Source of the DNA: Rhytidiadelphus loreus
Lineage: Eukaryota; Streptophyta; Bryopsida; Hypnales; Hylocomiaceae
Assembly (NCBI GenBank): GCA_947034895.1
Contig: OX344762.1
Location: 47,781,087 to 47,845,086 of the forward strand
Length of the DNA: 64,000 nt
Reading direction: 5' to 3'
Shown piece by piece: positions 48,832-59,575 of this stretch. The notes under the pieces are model-generated. The model saw nothing but the letters and a program-made list of their open reading frames with translations, searched no databases and was not told the origin of the DNA. Numbering within the stretch: position 1 is the stretch's first letter; every line of letters begins with the position of its first letter. The position numbers and the translations under genes are program-made.

Positions 48832-49524
48832 TTACGAACTACTGACAGGTCTTTGGCAAGCCACGAACAGTCGCCAGGTGACGAACGCCATGACGAGAGA
48901 CGCGAAGAGCTCAAAGCTGACGACCGTGGAGAATTCCCAGCCCAAGCCCTTCCGCAAGTAGCTGGTGATGGACGGCATCACGGCCACCAAGATCGCGCTG
49001 GCGTAAATGAAAGGCACCAGCACCGGTGGCTTGTTCTTCCGCAACCACATGAGCGATCCCAAGGCCGCCAGCGACACCGTGAACACCAGATTCGCATTGG
49101 AATCCACGCCCTGCAGCAAATACTCCCACGTGAAATCGAGTCCCCTGGCGCCCACCCACAGCGGGGCCAGCTTGTGCAGGACCGCGTCGGCGAACGCCCA
49201 GCCTAACGCCACCGCCTGAAACTTGTGATTCTGGGAAATGCTGCGGTGCGTCACCTGCGTCAAGGCGTAGTACAACCCCGCCACGTCCAAAAACCCGATC
49301 AGACCCTTGAGAAGCTCCTGAGGCAGATCGAAGGCATCGTGCTCGCTCACTTGTAAAAAGGTCGCCAGGCAGACGAGCTTGACGAGCGTGGTGAAAAGGT
49401 ACACCACGGCGGCTTTGATGCAAGTGCCGAGGGTGTCGTACTCCGAAAGGGGAGAGGCCTTGTAGTACACGGCGTGAGGGCCGAATGTGAGAGCCGCGCA
49501 GTTGAAGAAATGGAAGAACGTCAT
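48832..49524 (-). CDS. TMEM147-family ER membrane protein
   Basis: The product has 230 residues. The N-terminus MTFFHFFNCAALTFGPHAVY matches the conserved MTxFHFxNC...P start of TMEM147, followed by the SEY motif, VALGWAFAD and the signature PLWVGARGLDFTWEYL, then VDSN. Hydropathy shows about seven membrane spans. Animal TMEM147 binds Nicalin and NOMO in the ER as part of a translocon-associated multipass insertion complex; the plant protein is assumed to act similarly. An in-frame ATG upstream at 49608 is rejected because the family begins at MTxFHF. The reading frame has no intron. The plant homologues I know of are usually described as multi-exon, so a retrocopy is possible, but the intact frame and conserved motifs suggest it works. 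Confidence 0.92.
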   Translation of the reverse strand: MTFFHFFNCAALTFGPHAVYYKASPLSEYDTLGTCIKAAVVYLFTTLVKLVCLATFLQVSEHDAFDLPQELLKGLIGFLDVAGLYYALTQVTHRSISQNHKFQAVALGWAFADAVLHKLAPLWVGARGLDFTWEYLLQGVDSNANLVFTVSLAALGSLMWLRKNKPPVLVPFIYASAILVAVMPSITSYLRKGLGWEFSTVVSFELFASLVMAFVTWRLFVACQRPVSSS

Positions 49525-49827
49525 CTTGTTGGTGATGGCGAGCGGCTTCGCTCGCTGGCTATGGCGGACGATCGCTGCAACGACGCTGCGAATGCGCACA
49601 ACGAGCACATAAACCCCGAAACCCTAAAAAAAACAGTGTGGAAGACGAAGAACTGTGTTGGCGAGGTGCGAGACGGAATCTTCCAGGCATCGATGGATGG
49701 ATGGATGAATAGTTAGTCCATCCAAAGTCAGCCTACTGACAGTATATTTTTTAGATAAATATCATCAGATTTCAACAATTATTTTACGAGGTTATAGGAA
49801 ATTTAAGGACTTCAGAAAACGCAAATT

Positions 49828-51622
49828 TTAACCCTTAAACGACAGGCTGGTCACCGTGGAAATAGGTTGTGTTGGAACTGTGTGAATTGTTGGCTTAAAA
49901 AAATGCAAAAGCACTCATTGGAAGTCAAAGTACTATAGAAGATGTTCTCTTAATTTTCACATAAAATTTGAAGGATGAATAGTTGCACTTTTATCCCACA
50001 TGGAGAGATTCTTTGTCATTCATTGACTGGAAAATGTCCTCATTGTTGTTTATGGATTAATGAGGAAAATGAAAAATGAGTTAAATCTTATGTATTTAGC
50101 TTCCATTGATAAATTATGACTCGTAACTATAAAACTTCTATTTTCTAAAAGTTGACTTTGGAATCTCTTGGTTGAAATATTAGAGCTACCACAACTATTA
50201 TGTAATTTCTCATTTTAAATTTTACTAATGAATCTTATAATATAGCCTTCTCAATTGTAATAATAGAAGCAAACAATTTTAGCAATGGTAAATTTGATTT
50301 TAGGCAATTGGCAAGTGACTTCAAATGCAAAATCTATATTTTTTGAACATTGCTTACTTAAATCTATATCAAGGAAATTGTTTATTGTTTAAATTTTTTT
50401 TAATGTTATTATATTGATAAGTATGAAATAAGTATCTAAAACATACCAAGGTTGAAATATAAAATTTCTAAATAGATTCTCATCAAATATTGTAGAAAAA
50501 TACAACAATAACAAAAAAGAAATATTCAAGTATAGGTTACGGTACTTCAATTGTTGCAATGACAAGTGCCATCATTGTGATCATGAGCCTAAAAATTATC
50601 CTTTGATAAAATGGAAAAATCTACATTCCTATGGTTTTAACAAAAATCTTGCAAGTTCATTCATTAGACACTTTGAACCCTCGGCTACATTTGAGGGATA
50701 ATCCTTTGCTTCTATGGATTGCAATGTGTAGAGACAAATGAACTATAGTCAAGTTGTAAACTTTTATGCATTTGTTACAAAGTTGAGTGACCATTTGTGC
50801 TTTGAATTGAGGATTTCCAAACTAGAATTCATGCATCCAAAACTCTTAACCTTGAAATGCATCAAATGTCATTTGGTATTTTTTAGATAATTTCAAAGAG
50901 GCCTTAAAGATGAAAAAAATATTTTTCATTCAAATATTTTTTGGTTAAGTTTCATGAACCCAATTTCAATGAAGATGCCATATGTTTTCTCCTTGTAATA
51001 GTTTTTTAACTTTCTTGTATAAGAAAATGCAAATCCACTATGTAGCATATTTTTCTCTAAATCTAGATTTTTGCTACAAAAATGCTTTTTTTGAATTTGA
51101 GATCAACTAATGAAATGAATCTCATTAAGTCTAGTTTCTTCTTTGATTTTAGAAATTGAAAAATTACTAAACTTGAATTATTTATTGCACTCTAAACTTT
51201 GGTCCTATTACTATATAAGAAAATGCAAATCCATAAATCACATTTTGATAACTTGTACCCTTTTTTCTAAATTTAGATTTTATACCACAAAAATGCTCTT
51301 TCAGAATTTCCAATAAACTAATGAGATGAAGCTTATCAAGTCTAGATTCTTTTTTTATTTTAGAAATTGAAAAATTACTAAATTTGAATCATTTATTGCA
51401 ATTTGGACTTTGGTCCTATTACCATGAAGTGATGATTTCCTATTGTTAAAATTACAGCATAATTTTTTTTTTCACCATGAAGTTCTAAACTATAACATAG
51501 ACCTCTGGAGAAATTTTCTTAGTAATCTCAAATTTTCACAAAAAGTCTGAATTTTTTTGAAAACATACGCATAGAAACTTCAAGGTTTGAGAACGTGGTC
51601 ATTCACCCATCCTCAGGGTTAA
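49828..51622. mobile_element. Long TTAA-bounded element, 1.8 kb
   Basis: It begins TTAACCCTTAAACGACAGGC and ends ATCCTCAGGGTTAA. Only the outer eight bases form a good inverted repeat. The interior is AT-rich and non-coding. At about 51015-51210 and 51217-51420 a unit of roughly 200 bp is repeated (AAGAAAATGCAAATCCA, CACAAAAATGC, TTTTAGAAATTGAAAAATTA, ACTTTGGTCCTATTAC). Parts resemble the 57245 element and the relic ending at 6219. Confidence 0.55.
51015..51420. repeat. About 200-bp direct duplication inside the 1.8-kb element
   Basis: Both copies contain TTTTAGAAATTGAAAAATTA and end ACTTTGGTCCTATTAC; the second follows the first almost directly. Divergence is moderate, so the duplication is not recent. 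Confidence 0.7.
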
Positions 51623-51649
51623 GTTACTTGCAAGTTACTTATAAATTTT

Positions 51650-52050
51650 AATATTCTCCAATGTCGACACATTTTAAGCAAAATGGCCACTATCCTGGTG
51701 AATGTCTAGAGAAGAGAACCAAGAATGTTTAAGTTTGGTACAATGGGATGCTAACTCCACTGATAATTCACTATTTGTGATTCCCATTTCCCATTTCGCC
51801 AAAAAATTTAACGTGAACATCTTCCAAGCATTCAAGATCTCAGAGCTGCTAACTTGGCATCTGTGCTGCAATTTACACTCTCCTCTCCTCCGTCATCTTC
51901 CATCCTCACGGACATACATTTGTTTTTCTCTGCATATGTTCACTCCTCATACGCAGTTCCATTCTCTGAACTCAAAATCACCGTAGGACTCCCCAGATTA
52001 AGACAATTACTTCAACTGTTTCAGCTTAGTACAAAAGCCAACAGGCGATA
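51650..52050 (+). repeat. Dispersed repeat family D3, copy 1
   Basis: ATTCAAGATCTCAGAGCTGC, TAACTTGGCATCTGTGCTGC and CACGGACATACATTTGTTT are repeated almost exactly at 63860-64000. More diverged pieces lie at 61200-61300 (CATTCAAGATCTCAAAGCTG) and 61615-61700. The function is unknown. Confidence 0.65.
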
Positions 52051-52965
52051 GTCTTCTACAGGTTTCATAAGCATAAACAAGCTAGAATCAACAAGCATAA
52101 ATAAAGATAAGCCATTCTAATCGTTTGTGTCTATAGGTGACACGGCTAGCCAAATCACTGGAGGGAAATTCATAAAGACGTTGACGTGCACATAGCATCA
52201 CCGTAGGTCATCCCAATGATCGACTCAAAACGAAGGCTCATCAATCTCTCTCAGCCAAACATATTCCGTTGCCTACTTGTGAGCAACGCTAAAAAAAGAA
52301 ACCTCCACAGCAACATTGTCAAGTTGACGATGAGTAGCACATCCGGAGTAGCTCGTATACGATGGGCCACTTATTCGCTCACAAGGCACCAGACCGTCCC
52401 CCTGAATGTCTTAACGCCTCCATCTGTTTGGACACAAAATGGGCCCGGCAGGGGGTCGCAAAGCTTCGTTGGCAGCCGCACCTAAGGTAGTGCCTCGGCT
52501 CCACCATCCGGATCCTGGAAAAGCAGTAGCCTGCGTTTGCATCACACAACACGGACACATCTCAGTGTTCACGACACAGCTAGTTCACTCATCACAACTG
52601 TAGAATGCAGAATGCATGCAAACTCAAACTAAACATGACGTTAAGGAAGGGAACCCATTTGCGTGGGGTGCCCTTCAAAGCCACACATCTACAATTCCAA
52701 ACTCATGACTCAAAAGAAATGACGACTCCGGTACTTCAACGTTCTATCGGTCACAAATACTTTCATGAGATACATCGTTGACGTAATACTCAAGGTCCAA
52801 GGGGAGTCTAGCCTCGCGATTGGGGACCTTGATACTTCAAACACGATTTCAGAACTTTTCCATACGATATCCAAATAATACAGATTGTAGGGGTTCTCAG
52901 AAACGGGGAAAAGACCAGTGATGGAAAAGACCTAAGAAATCTAAAATCTTGGAAAACTCAAGACT
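52050..52965 (-). other. Gene B 3' flank
   Basis: This repeat-poor stretch probably holds 3' untranslated exons of gene B: on the minus strand CTTTTCCAG precedes GATCCGGATGGTGG at about 52517, and a GT follows ACTACCTTAG near 52485. No separate protein gene was recognised. Confidence 0.3.
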
Positions 52966-55588
52966 TCAGATAAGCGTGCCAGTGCCTGGACAAGACGCAC
53001 CAAATAAACTATAAATGAATAAATAATCCATTGAAGAAATGGAAAACACTGAAAACAGTAGAAAGCCACAGGATTGGGACAGGACACGGACCCAAAGCGG
53101 CGACTGTGGGACAAATGGTGGGGGAGGACTCCATGTCTCCAAGTCCAAAGGAGCGATGGACTTAAACATCTCCTCTTCGTCTGCACACCCCATACCTTGT
53201 GTTAATAATTCTCAAAAAATACTCTCAGCCAAATGAGGCGCATTCTGGTGGTACACAAATTTTGGGATGCCTCAAGATGAGCTCCGCAGAGGCAAGGTTG
53301 GATATCTTTCTCTGATAAAAATAAAATTCCACAAGGACGGACCAGTTTTCAACACTGAAAGATATTGATCATGAAGGCCCCACCAAGGAAACATCTCATC
53401 TGACAGGGACGCCTCCCACAAACAACTCTGAAGATACAAACGCACATGTATAATAATCAAGATGTGAAAAAGGTCCTCTCTTTCCAAAATGACAAATCCG
53501 CTAGGAAATTCCATGTAGACATTCTGAACGCTGCGAAAATCATACGAAATTGAAGGAACTGTGTCGTTCACCTTTGTCGAGCGAAGCCAGAAGCTCTTTG
53601 CAATTGTCAGGAACGAGATCCTCCTCCTTCTCCTCGCCTAAACGGGGATGCCAAATTCCAAGGCTCTGACCCGCGCTGGTGAGAAAGTTCTGAGGCTCAT
53701 AGAAGTTCATTTCAAAGCTTGCAATGAATGCTGTCGACATATCGACGTCCTTATCAAAGCTGGTCATGGTGCCGTCAAATTGAAGTACAGCAGCTGCATC
53801 CACAGTACCCGTCGGAGCTAACGCCTGGATGGCCTCCTCACTCAGAGTGTCGACTTCCATAGGCGTCGCATTTTCTTCTTCACCATAGTCAGCTATGACA
53901 GTATGAGTGTCCTCCGCCGCAGGGACGAGACTTCCACAGTTGGAGGGATTCACAGCAACCGTCGAAGGTAAAGCCTGGATAGCCTCCTCACTCGGGGTAT
54001 CGGCTTTCATAGCCGTCCCGTTTTCATCGTCTGTGAAAGAAGAAGAAGTGCCGTCGGGATTTGCCTCAGGACGAGGTTGGCACCCTTGACGAGGATTTGC
54101 ACGTTCGATATTGAGAAACTGGACAACTTCGGGTCTCTTGACCATTTCGAGGATGAGTTTTTGGGCCCGCTCCTTGAAATCCTTTCGCCGGCCACGTAGT
54201 GCAGAGCCCTTGGCAATCGTGGCCACATACGCTGAGCACGTGTCCCTCGTCGTAAGCTCCTCCCCGGTGCTAAGGAGTAGAGGAAGATAATCGAACTCGA
54301 CTTCAGGGAAGTGGAAGGGGGATTGCCCAGTGAGGTACAACGCAGCATCGGCGTTGTACTTGGCGGCTTCATGATCCTCACTGTTGATCCATAACTTGTT
54401 ATAGTCCGCCCACTTCGGAACACGAATTTCGACGGGCAACCCTTTGTAGTTCTCCCGGGGTGAAACCCCACCGGTCTTCTTCCTCCCACCACTGCACGAA
54501 TAAAAAACGGAGCACCATGTTCAAAATTTAGCACCACGTTCAAAATCTACCTCAAAATCAAAATACAACGTGACACAGACAGAGCTGCCGAGCTGAAGAG
54601 GACAACAAATGCATCCAAACCTCGAGAAATCCGCCAAGGGCGAGTGAACCTCGTCGCTTGTTATAACAATTCAGCTCCACACAAGAACAATCCAGTGCCC
54701 GGATCACCATGTTTAAAAATTAGCACCATGTTCAAAATCTAGCTCAAAATGAAAACATGCCGCGACACATACCGAGCTGCCGATCTAAGAGGAAAACAAA
54801 CGCATGCATACGAATCTCGGGAAATCCGTCAAGGGCGAGTAAACCTCACAGCGCGTTAGAAAAAATTCAGCTCCATACAACAACAAATCCAGTGCCCGCA
54901 CACAAGATCACCACCATGCATTCTCAGAGTCTAAGTAACCACGACTCCGGACCTTGGGAAGTCCGCCCACGGCGAGCAAACCTCACAGTGTGTAAGAAAT
55001 TACAGCTCCATTCAAAAACACATGCCGTTTACACACACACACAACACGCATAGAAGATGACCACGCATTCTCAATTAGAGAAAACGAACCCCCGATTCCG
55101 CACCTCGGAAACTCCGTCAAGGACGCAGCTCAAGTTAGAAACAATTCAGCTCCATACGAAACCACATGCCGTCCCACATAACGCTCTTCGCACAGAAGAA
55201 CATCATGCATGCATCCCTATTCCCTCGAGAGTGCGACAACTTCGGGAAGTTCGTCGAGGCCGCGCGAAAACGGCCCGCCCGTGTCCAAAATCGAGCTTTC
55301 ACAGCCCCAACCCAAAATCCGCGACACACCCAACCCTCGCTCGCACAGAAGAAGAAACATCATCACCGCGCACTCGAATAGGGAAGCCACACCCCAACAC
55401 CTCGAAGAGTCCGTCAAGGGCCAGCGGCGATGGAGGACGTACCTCTGCTGCTGCTGCTGCTGCTGTTGGGACGGCAGCGACCGCTCGAGCATTTGGATCC
55501 CATAATTGTTCGGAGGAGGGTCGCGAAGCGACGCCGTCTCCAGCCTCCGCTCGTTCTCCTCGGCGGGGCGTTCGCCACAGTCAGGCAT
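52966..55588 (-). CDS. Gene B: divergent AP2/ERF-like protein, three exons
   Basis: Exons on the minus strand: 55588-55443, 54491-53572, 53180-52966. Donors are CAGAG|GTACGT and ACAAAG|GTGAAC, acceptors TTCGTGCAG and GGTGTGCAG. Phases fit and the total is 426 residues. Residues 41-48 are eight Gln. A shortened AP2/ERF-like region follows at about 64-112: YKGLPVEIRVPKW, KLWIN, then HEAAKYNADAALYLTGQ and FHFPE, which correspond to YRGV..(V)EIR..., WLGT, AA.AYDAAAL.L.G and NFPE of the family. About eight residues between the YKG and VEIR parts are missing. Two acidic repeats contain TPSEEAIQALPST and TLSEEAIQALAPT. The last exon begins DEEEMFKSIAP, like LEEMF of gene A, but ends in a hydrophobic tail that may be mis-spliced here. 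A nuclear regulatory role is inferred. Confidence 0.6.
54621..55440. repeat. Six diverged tandem repeats filling gene B intron 1
   Basis: A CTCGGGAAATCCGTCAAGGG-type anchor recurs at about 54621, 54816, 54953, 55104, 55241 and 55401, with spacings of 195, 137, 151, 137 and 160 bp. Each unit also carries AAACCTCACAG, ATTCAGCTCCATAC and ATGCAT motifs. The array covers most of the 951-bp intron and stops at the exon 1 donor. Confidence 0.75.
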
Positions 55589-56215
55589 CTCGCTAAACCT
55601 CAAATTCCAAACCAAATTCCAAACCAACCACAACTCCCAACACTCCAACCCACCACTCGAGCCCTCTCGACTCTGTTTTGGAATGTTACACGTCGCCGGG
55701 AAAATCCAAAGCTACAAACAAAATCAAGAATGCCTCTCACTCTCCCCACGCTCAATGAATTTGATCCACGATGCGATAGCCGCAAGCTCTCGGGAAGCAG
55801 AGCGCATGGACACTCTCGTGGATGCCGGTGTCGCCTCGCAGGGGGTTGCGTGCCATGGTCTGGACAAGACCCATCAAAGCATTCAGAGACTCCTCTGGGA
55901 ATACGGAATGGCACACTGCAACAAGAAGCTCAACTAATAACACTAGAAATTCTCTTACGAGGAGAAAGACATCGAAAGGAAAGGAAAGAAGCCTTTGTAA
56001 GGGACAAGGAGCATTCTCCTGGCCGTGCGCCGGAACAGACGGGGGCGGACGGGTAAATTAAGGCCGGTTTGAACGAGTCACCCCAGCTGCTGCTGCTCGT
56101 TCGACGGTCCTAAAAGAACCTGACGTCACTGCTGAGGCATCACCAAATGATCCAAATCTGGGTTTCCGCGACTCCGCGAGCCCCGAATTGTAGGCATTTA
56201 TTGGCATTATCATAA
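55589..56215 (-). promoter_or_regulatory. Gene B upstream region
   Basis: This GC-rich, repeat-poor DNA directly precedes the gene B start and probably contains its leader and promoter. ORFs open on both strands (for example 55741-55937 plus and 55752-55943 minus) but neither is recognisable. Confidence 0.35.
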
Positions 56216-56246
56216 ATTGGTTCGGCCGAAGAAAACGTCTAGATTG

Positions 56247-56755
56247 CACATTCAGTTGTACTTTTGTGGGTATATACTTTTGGATGAGTATTGCGGTACG
56301 TCTGGACTCTGGAATCTGGATACACTGTCCCCTGCACTTGTGTGGGTTTTTTTTTTTTTTTTTGACACAAATAAAGGAATACCTTTACTGCACCTGCGCT
56401 TGTGTTTGAAAGCGCCATTTGGGAAATCGACGGACAGCTCGATCGATCTGAGATGTGCTCGTGATTTTTCGCTGGTACAGTTTAGTGGTTACGTACAGTT
56501 TAGGGAAGAAGCCTCCACGCACGCCTTCCCAATGGTGACAGCACATTCAGTTGTACGTTTGTGGGTACTTTGGTATGAGCATTGCGGTACGTCTAGATAC
56601 ACGGTCCCGTGCTTGAATGTGTTGGAAAGCGCCGTTTGGGAAATGGACGGACAGCTCGATCTGAGCTGCGCTGGTGATTTGGACACTACTGTTGCAGTTC
56701 ACGGAAGAAGCGAAGCCTCCCATGGTGCCCGCGCATCCGATCATGGCGAGTTGGT
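56247..56755. repeat. Tandem duplication upstream of gene B, period 295 bp
   Basis: CACATTCAGTTGTACTTTTG at 56247 and CACATTCAGTTGTACGTTTG at 56542 begin two units that share ATTGCGGTACGTCT, GAAAGCGCC.TTTGGGAAAT, ACGGACAGCTCGAT and GAAGAAGC...GCCTCC. The first copy contains an extra T-run and CGATCGATCTGAG. It is non-repetitive elsewhere in the window. Confidence 0.75.
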
Positions 56756-57244
56756 ATAGACGTTCTGATCTTTCACCGGTTTCATTAATTAGTAGTTTTC
56801 AGGAGTTGATCGAGAGGGGTCTTTTCTCCAATTTTTTTATTGAATTTTCACCTAGAAATGCAATGCTTTTCACTGATTCTGTTCTAGTCATATGAAATTG
56901 GGCCTCATCTGAACCATGTTTGAATCATATTTTTCGCTGTAAGATCAATTGAATTGGTCGTTCTGAAACCATGAATCTTCGGTATGCAGTTTTGAATACT
57001 GTCGCTTCCTAGCAGCTTAGGCAACTTTCAGTAAAGTAAAAAAAATAGTTCAGTAGCCCCCCAAATAATATATTAATATTGGGTAGTTTTGAAATTTAGT
57101 TAAAATAAGTTAGGCATTCATCTAGGTTGTTCTTACAATTTGTGGAATGGTTGCTTCTACTTTCAAGTAAAGCAATTGCATTCACCTAAATCCTTATCTT
57201 GACCTCCAAACCCTAAACTCTCTTCCTTGTGTGTCAAGGTTTTG
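56756..57244. other. Intergenic DNA, no supported gene
   Basis: The composition shifts from GC-rich to AT-rich here. I see no gene or clear repeat. Confidence 0.45.
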
Positions 57245-57956
57245 TTAACCCTTTAAGATCGGTGCATCCAATGGGTGAGTGTGCCTTGGTCAACCTTGAT
57301 TGTAACTTTCAAAATATTCATTATCAATATGTATTTTAAACTAAGAAAATGAAGCTTGACAAGTTTTAAGTTCTATCCCATTTTACAATTTTGAAAAAAC
57401 TAGAAAATTGAAAGAATTATTGTAATTGCAAGCTCCAAGTGTCAAAATCCATGTTACACCATATTGTGTGATTTTCATTCGAGTTTTCTTCTTTTAAAAT
57501 GTTTTTTGAAATTTTAACTAAAAAATTATGTTCTTCATTCTAATCTTCATTTATGGTGAAAATTCTAGATAATTTTAATATATATTATAATTGATATAAT
57601 ATTATTTCCACCTTTTATTTTAGAAAATTAAAATTATTTGTTTTTTCCATCAAAATTAATAAAATAATCAGTGTCAATAGAAAAATCACTTGTTCATACA
57701 TGAATATTATCAAGATTCTATATATTAATTATATAATAGGATAAATTTAGCTTGAAAATAAAATTTGACTTGAAGGTCTTTATCAATGGTGTTTTGGATG
57801 TAAAAAATAAAACAACTACTAGAAAAAATTTCATACTAATCTCCATTGCTACTTGTGCCTCTTGAAATAATTTCAAATTAATTTGAATATTTTTGCTATA
57901 TTTATAAATTTATTTTTACTTTTCTTTCGCAATGGGTCTATTCTTTTAGGGGTTAA
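57245..57956. mobile_element. TTAA-bounded element, 712 bp
   Basis: It begins TTAACCCTTTAAGATCGG and ends TTCTTTTAGGGGTTAA. The interior shares an AATGAAGCTTGACAAG and AAAATTGAAAGAATTATTG style text with the 1.8-kb element. No ORF of note is present. Confidence 0.55.
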
Positions 57957-59299
57957 GTGTTAGGATTTGTTGCATGTAAGAGATATGTTTTGTCTGTGAG
58001 AGATCGTGCTTTAAAATAGTTAAAATGGTGAGGCAAAAAAAATTGCAATGCATGATTACATTTATTTTATTGAAAAAGAAGAGATGCAAGATTATTGTGT
58101 AGAGCAAGTTGAATTTCTATAAATTATGCAATATGTATGTGAATATATATAGAGAGAGAGAAGATACTTTTCTAGTCACCCCTTGATAGGATACTTTTTG
58201 ACATTTCAAGTCAAATCAGTACTTCTACAAGTCATACAAAGCAATAGATTCTTGCTAATTTGTAACAAATATTTAGCGTCTATGCAGCTACACCATATTC
58301 ATTCATTACTATTCAAACAATATCGTGTAAACACAGTGCAAGTTCGGGAAGGCAGGTGGGCACTTTCAACTTTTCATTAATCTAATATAGTTCTATATTA
58401 GCCACAGTTCATACAACCTAGTGCAAATCAAATTGTTACAAGTTGTGCATATGCATCCTTGGTATGCACCGAAAAGAACTAGTACTAAGCTAGTATTGAT
58501 TTCTTTTTTAAAGTAAACATCTCTCATAAGAAGCCAGTATAGACCCCATTAGTATGTAAACATCTCAATTTATGAAGCAAGTGTATATTACTCTGTTAGA
58601 TAGCAACACCCACAGTTATGATAGAAAAAATCTCTGGCATCCAATTTTGTATCACTTCTAAGAATCCCAAAACCAACTAGCGTTATCAAGCTAATTGTAT
58701 AATTTGAATCCTACTACGGAATAGACAACACATTGGAGGCACATTTCATTTTGAAATTGATCTTGGACACACAAAAATATGTGGCCAAATCTTGAGGAGA
58801 CATGCCTCACATGCACCCATGGCCACAAAACGAAATAGTGAGTTAGTTTTCGGCCATATGCAAGGGGTCTTCAATGGGTCTCCAAGTTGTTATCCTAGCC
58901 AAAGATTTAGTCATACAAAATGTTCGCAAGCATTGAATCTAGTGAAAGAATTCAGCCAAAACAACAAGAGTCCGTCTACATTTGATCACCATTCTTCTCG
59001 GGACACTTTAGAAGCAAAACCTGTGTAGACATCTCAGTATCCATGCATGGCGATGAGAATACGTCAGAGTACCGTCACACACGCCTGGACTCAAAGGACG
59101 CTCTAAGAAGCCAGATCAAATAGTACCACGTTACAATGTTGAGTGACACCGTCAAGTGAAGGACATCCCTGCATGCGGCATGATTCCTACAACGGCGGGT
59201 CGACAATAACGTACTGTGCAATGCGAGAAGGCCATGTGGGCCTCAATCAAGCATCATTGGGTTTAATTGATACCCAGATTTACACCATTACATGTGTTT
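57957..59299. other. Intergenic DNA, no supported gene
   Basis: AT-rich DNA gives way to a more balanced stretch from 58600. A 78-codon ORF (58792-59028) has no recognisable features. A GA microsatellite lies near 58150. Confidence 0.45.
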
Positions 59300-59575
59300 T
59301 GGCTCTTGGGGAGGGCTACGAGTTCCCAACTTGACCCCCCCCCGAGAACCGTCGAAATCCGTTGTTCCCCGCTTGTGCTGACCTAGCTGAGAGACGGCCA
59401 GGTCAGTTTTTTCGAAAATAAATAAAAAAATAAATTTAACTTTGTTTCTCATTTTAAGGACTTAAATTTTTTTATTTTTTTATTTTTTTTTCAAAAAAAA
59501 AAATCTGACAGTGGCGTTCTTTTACTGCCGGGGGAACAAAGCCGAGAACGGCCCTGAAACGGCCCTCAAAATCCT
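59300..59575 (+). mobile_element. GAGTTCCC-family MITE, copy 3
   Basis: The left end is GGGGAGGGCTACGAGTTCCC; a hairpin lies at 59378-59406 (stem CTGACCT/AGGTCAG, CTGAGAGACGG loop side); an A/T-run core follows, then GGGGGAACAAAGCC and a right end CGGCCCTCAAAA. The layout is the same as in copies 1, 2 and 4. Confidence 0.5.

Noticed and set aside
48853..49423. Long ORFs in other frames across TMEM147
   Set aside because: The minus frame of TMEM147 carries the family motifs; the others are shadows of a GC-rich gene.
55506..55937. Plus-strand ORF of 143 codons overlapping gene B exon 1
   Set aside because: The plus ORF has no recognisable domain, and its first part is antisense to the gene B first exon, whose splicing and phase are well supported.
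56217..56759. 180-codon plus ORF
   Set aside because: It runs through the tandem duplication and a T-run coding for polyphenylalanine, and no domain is visible.
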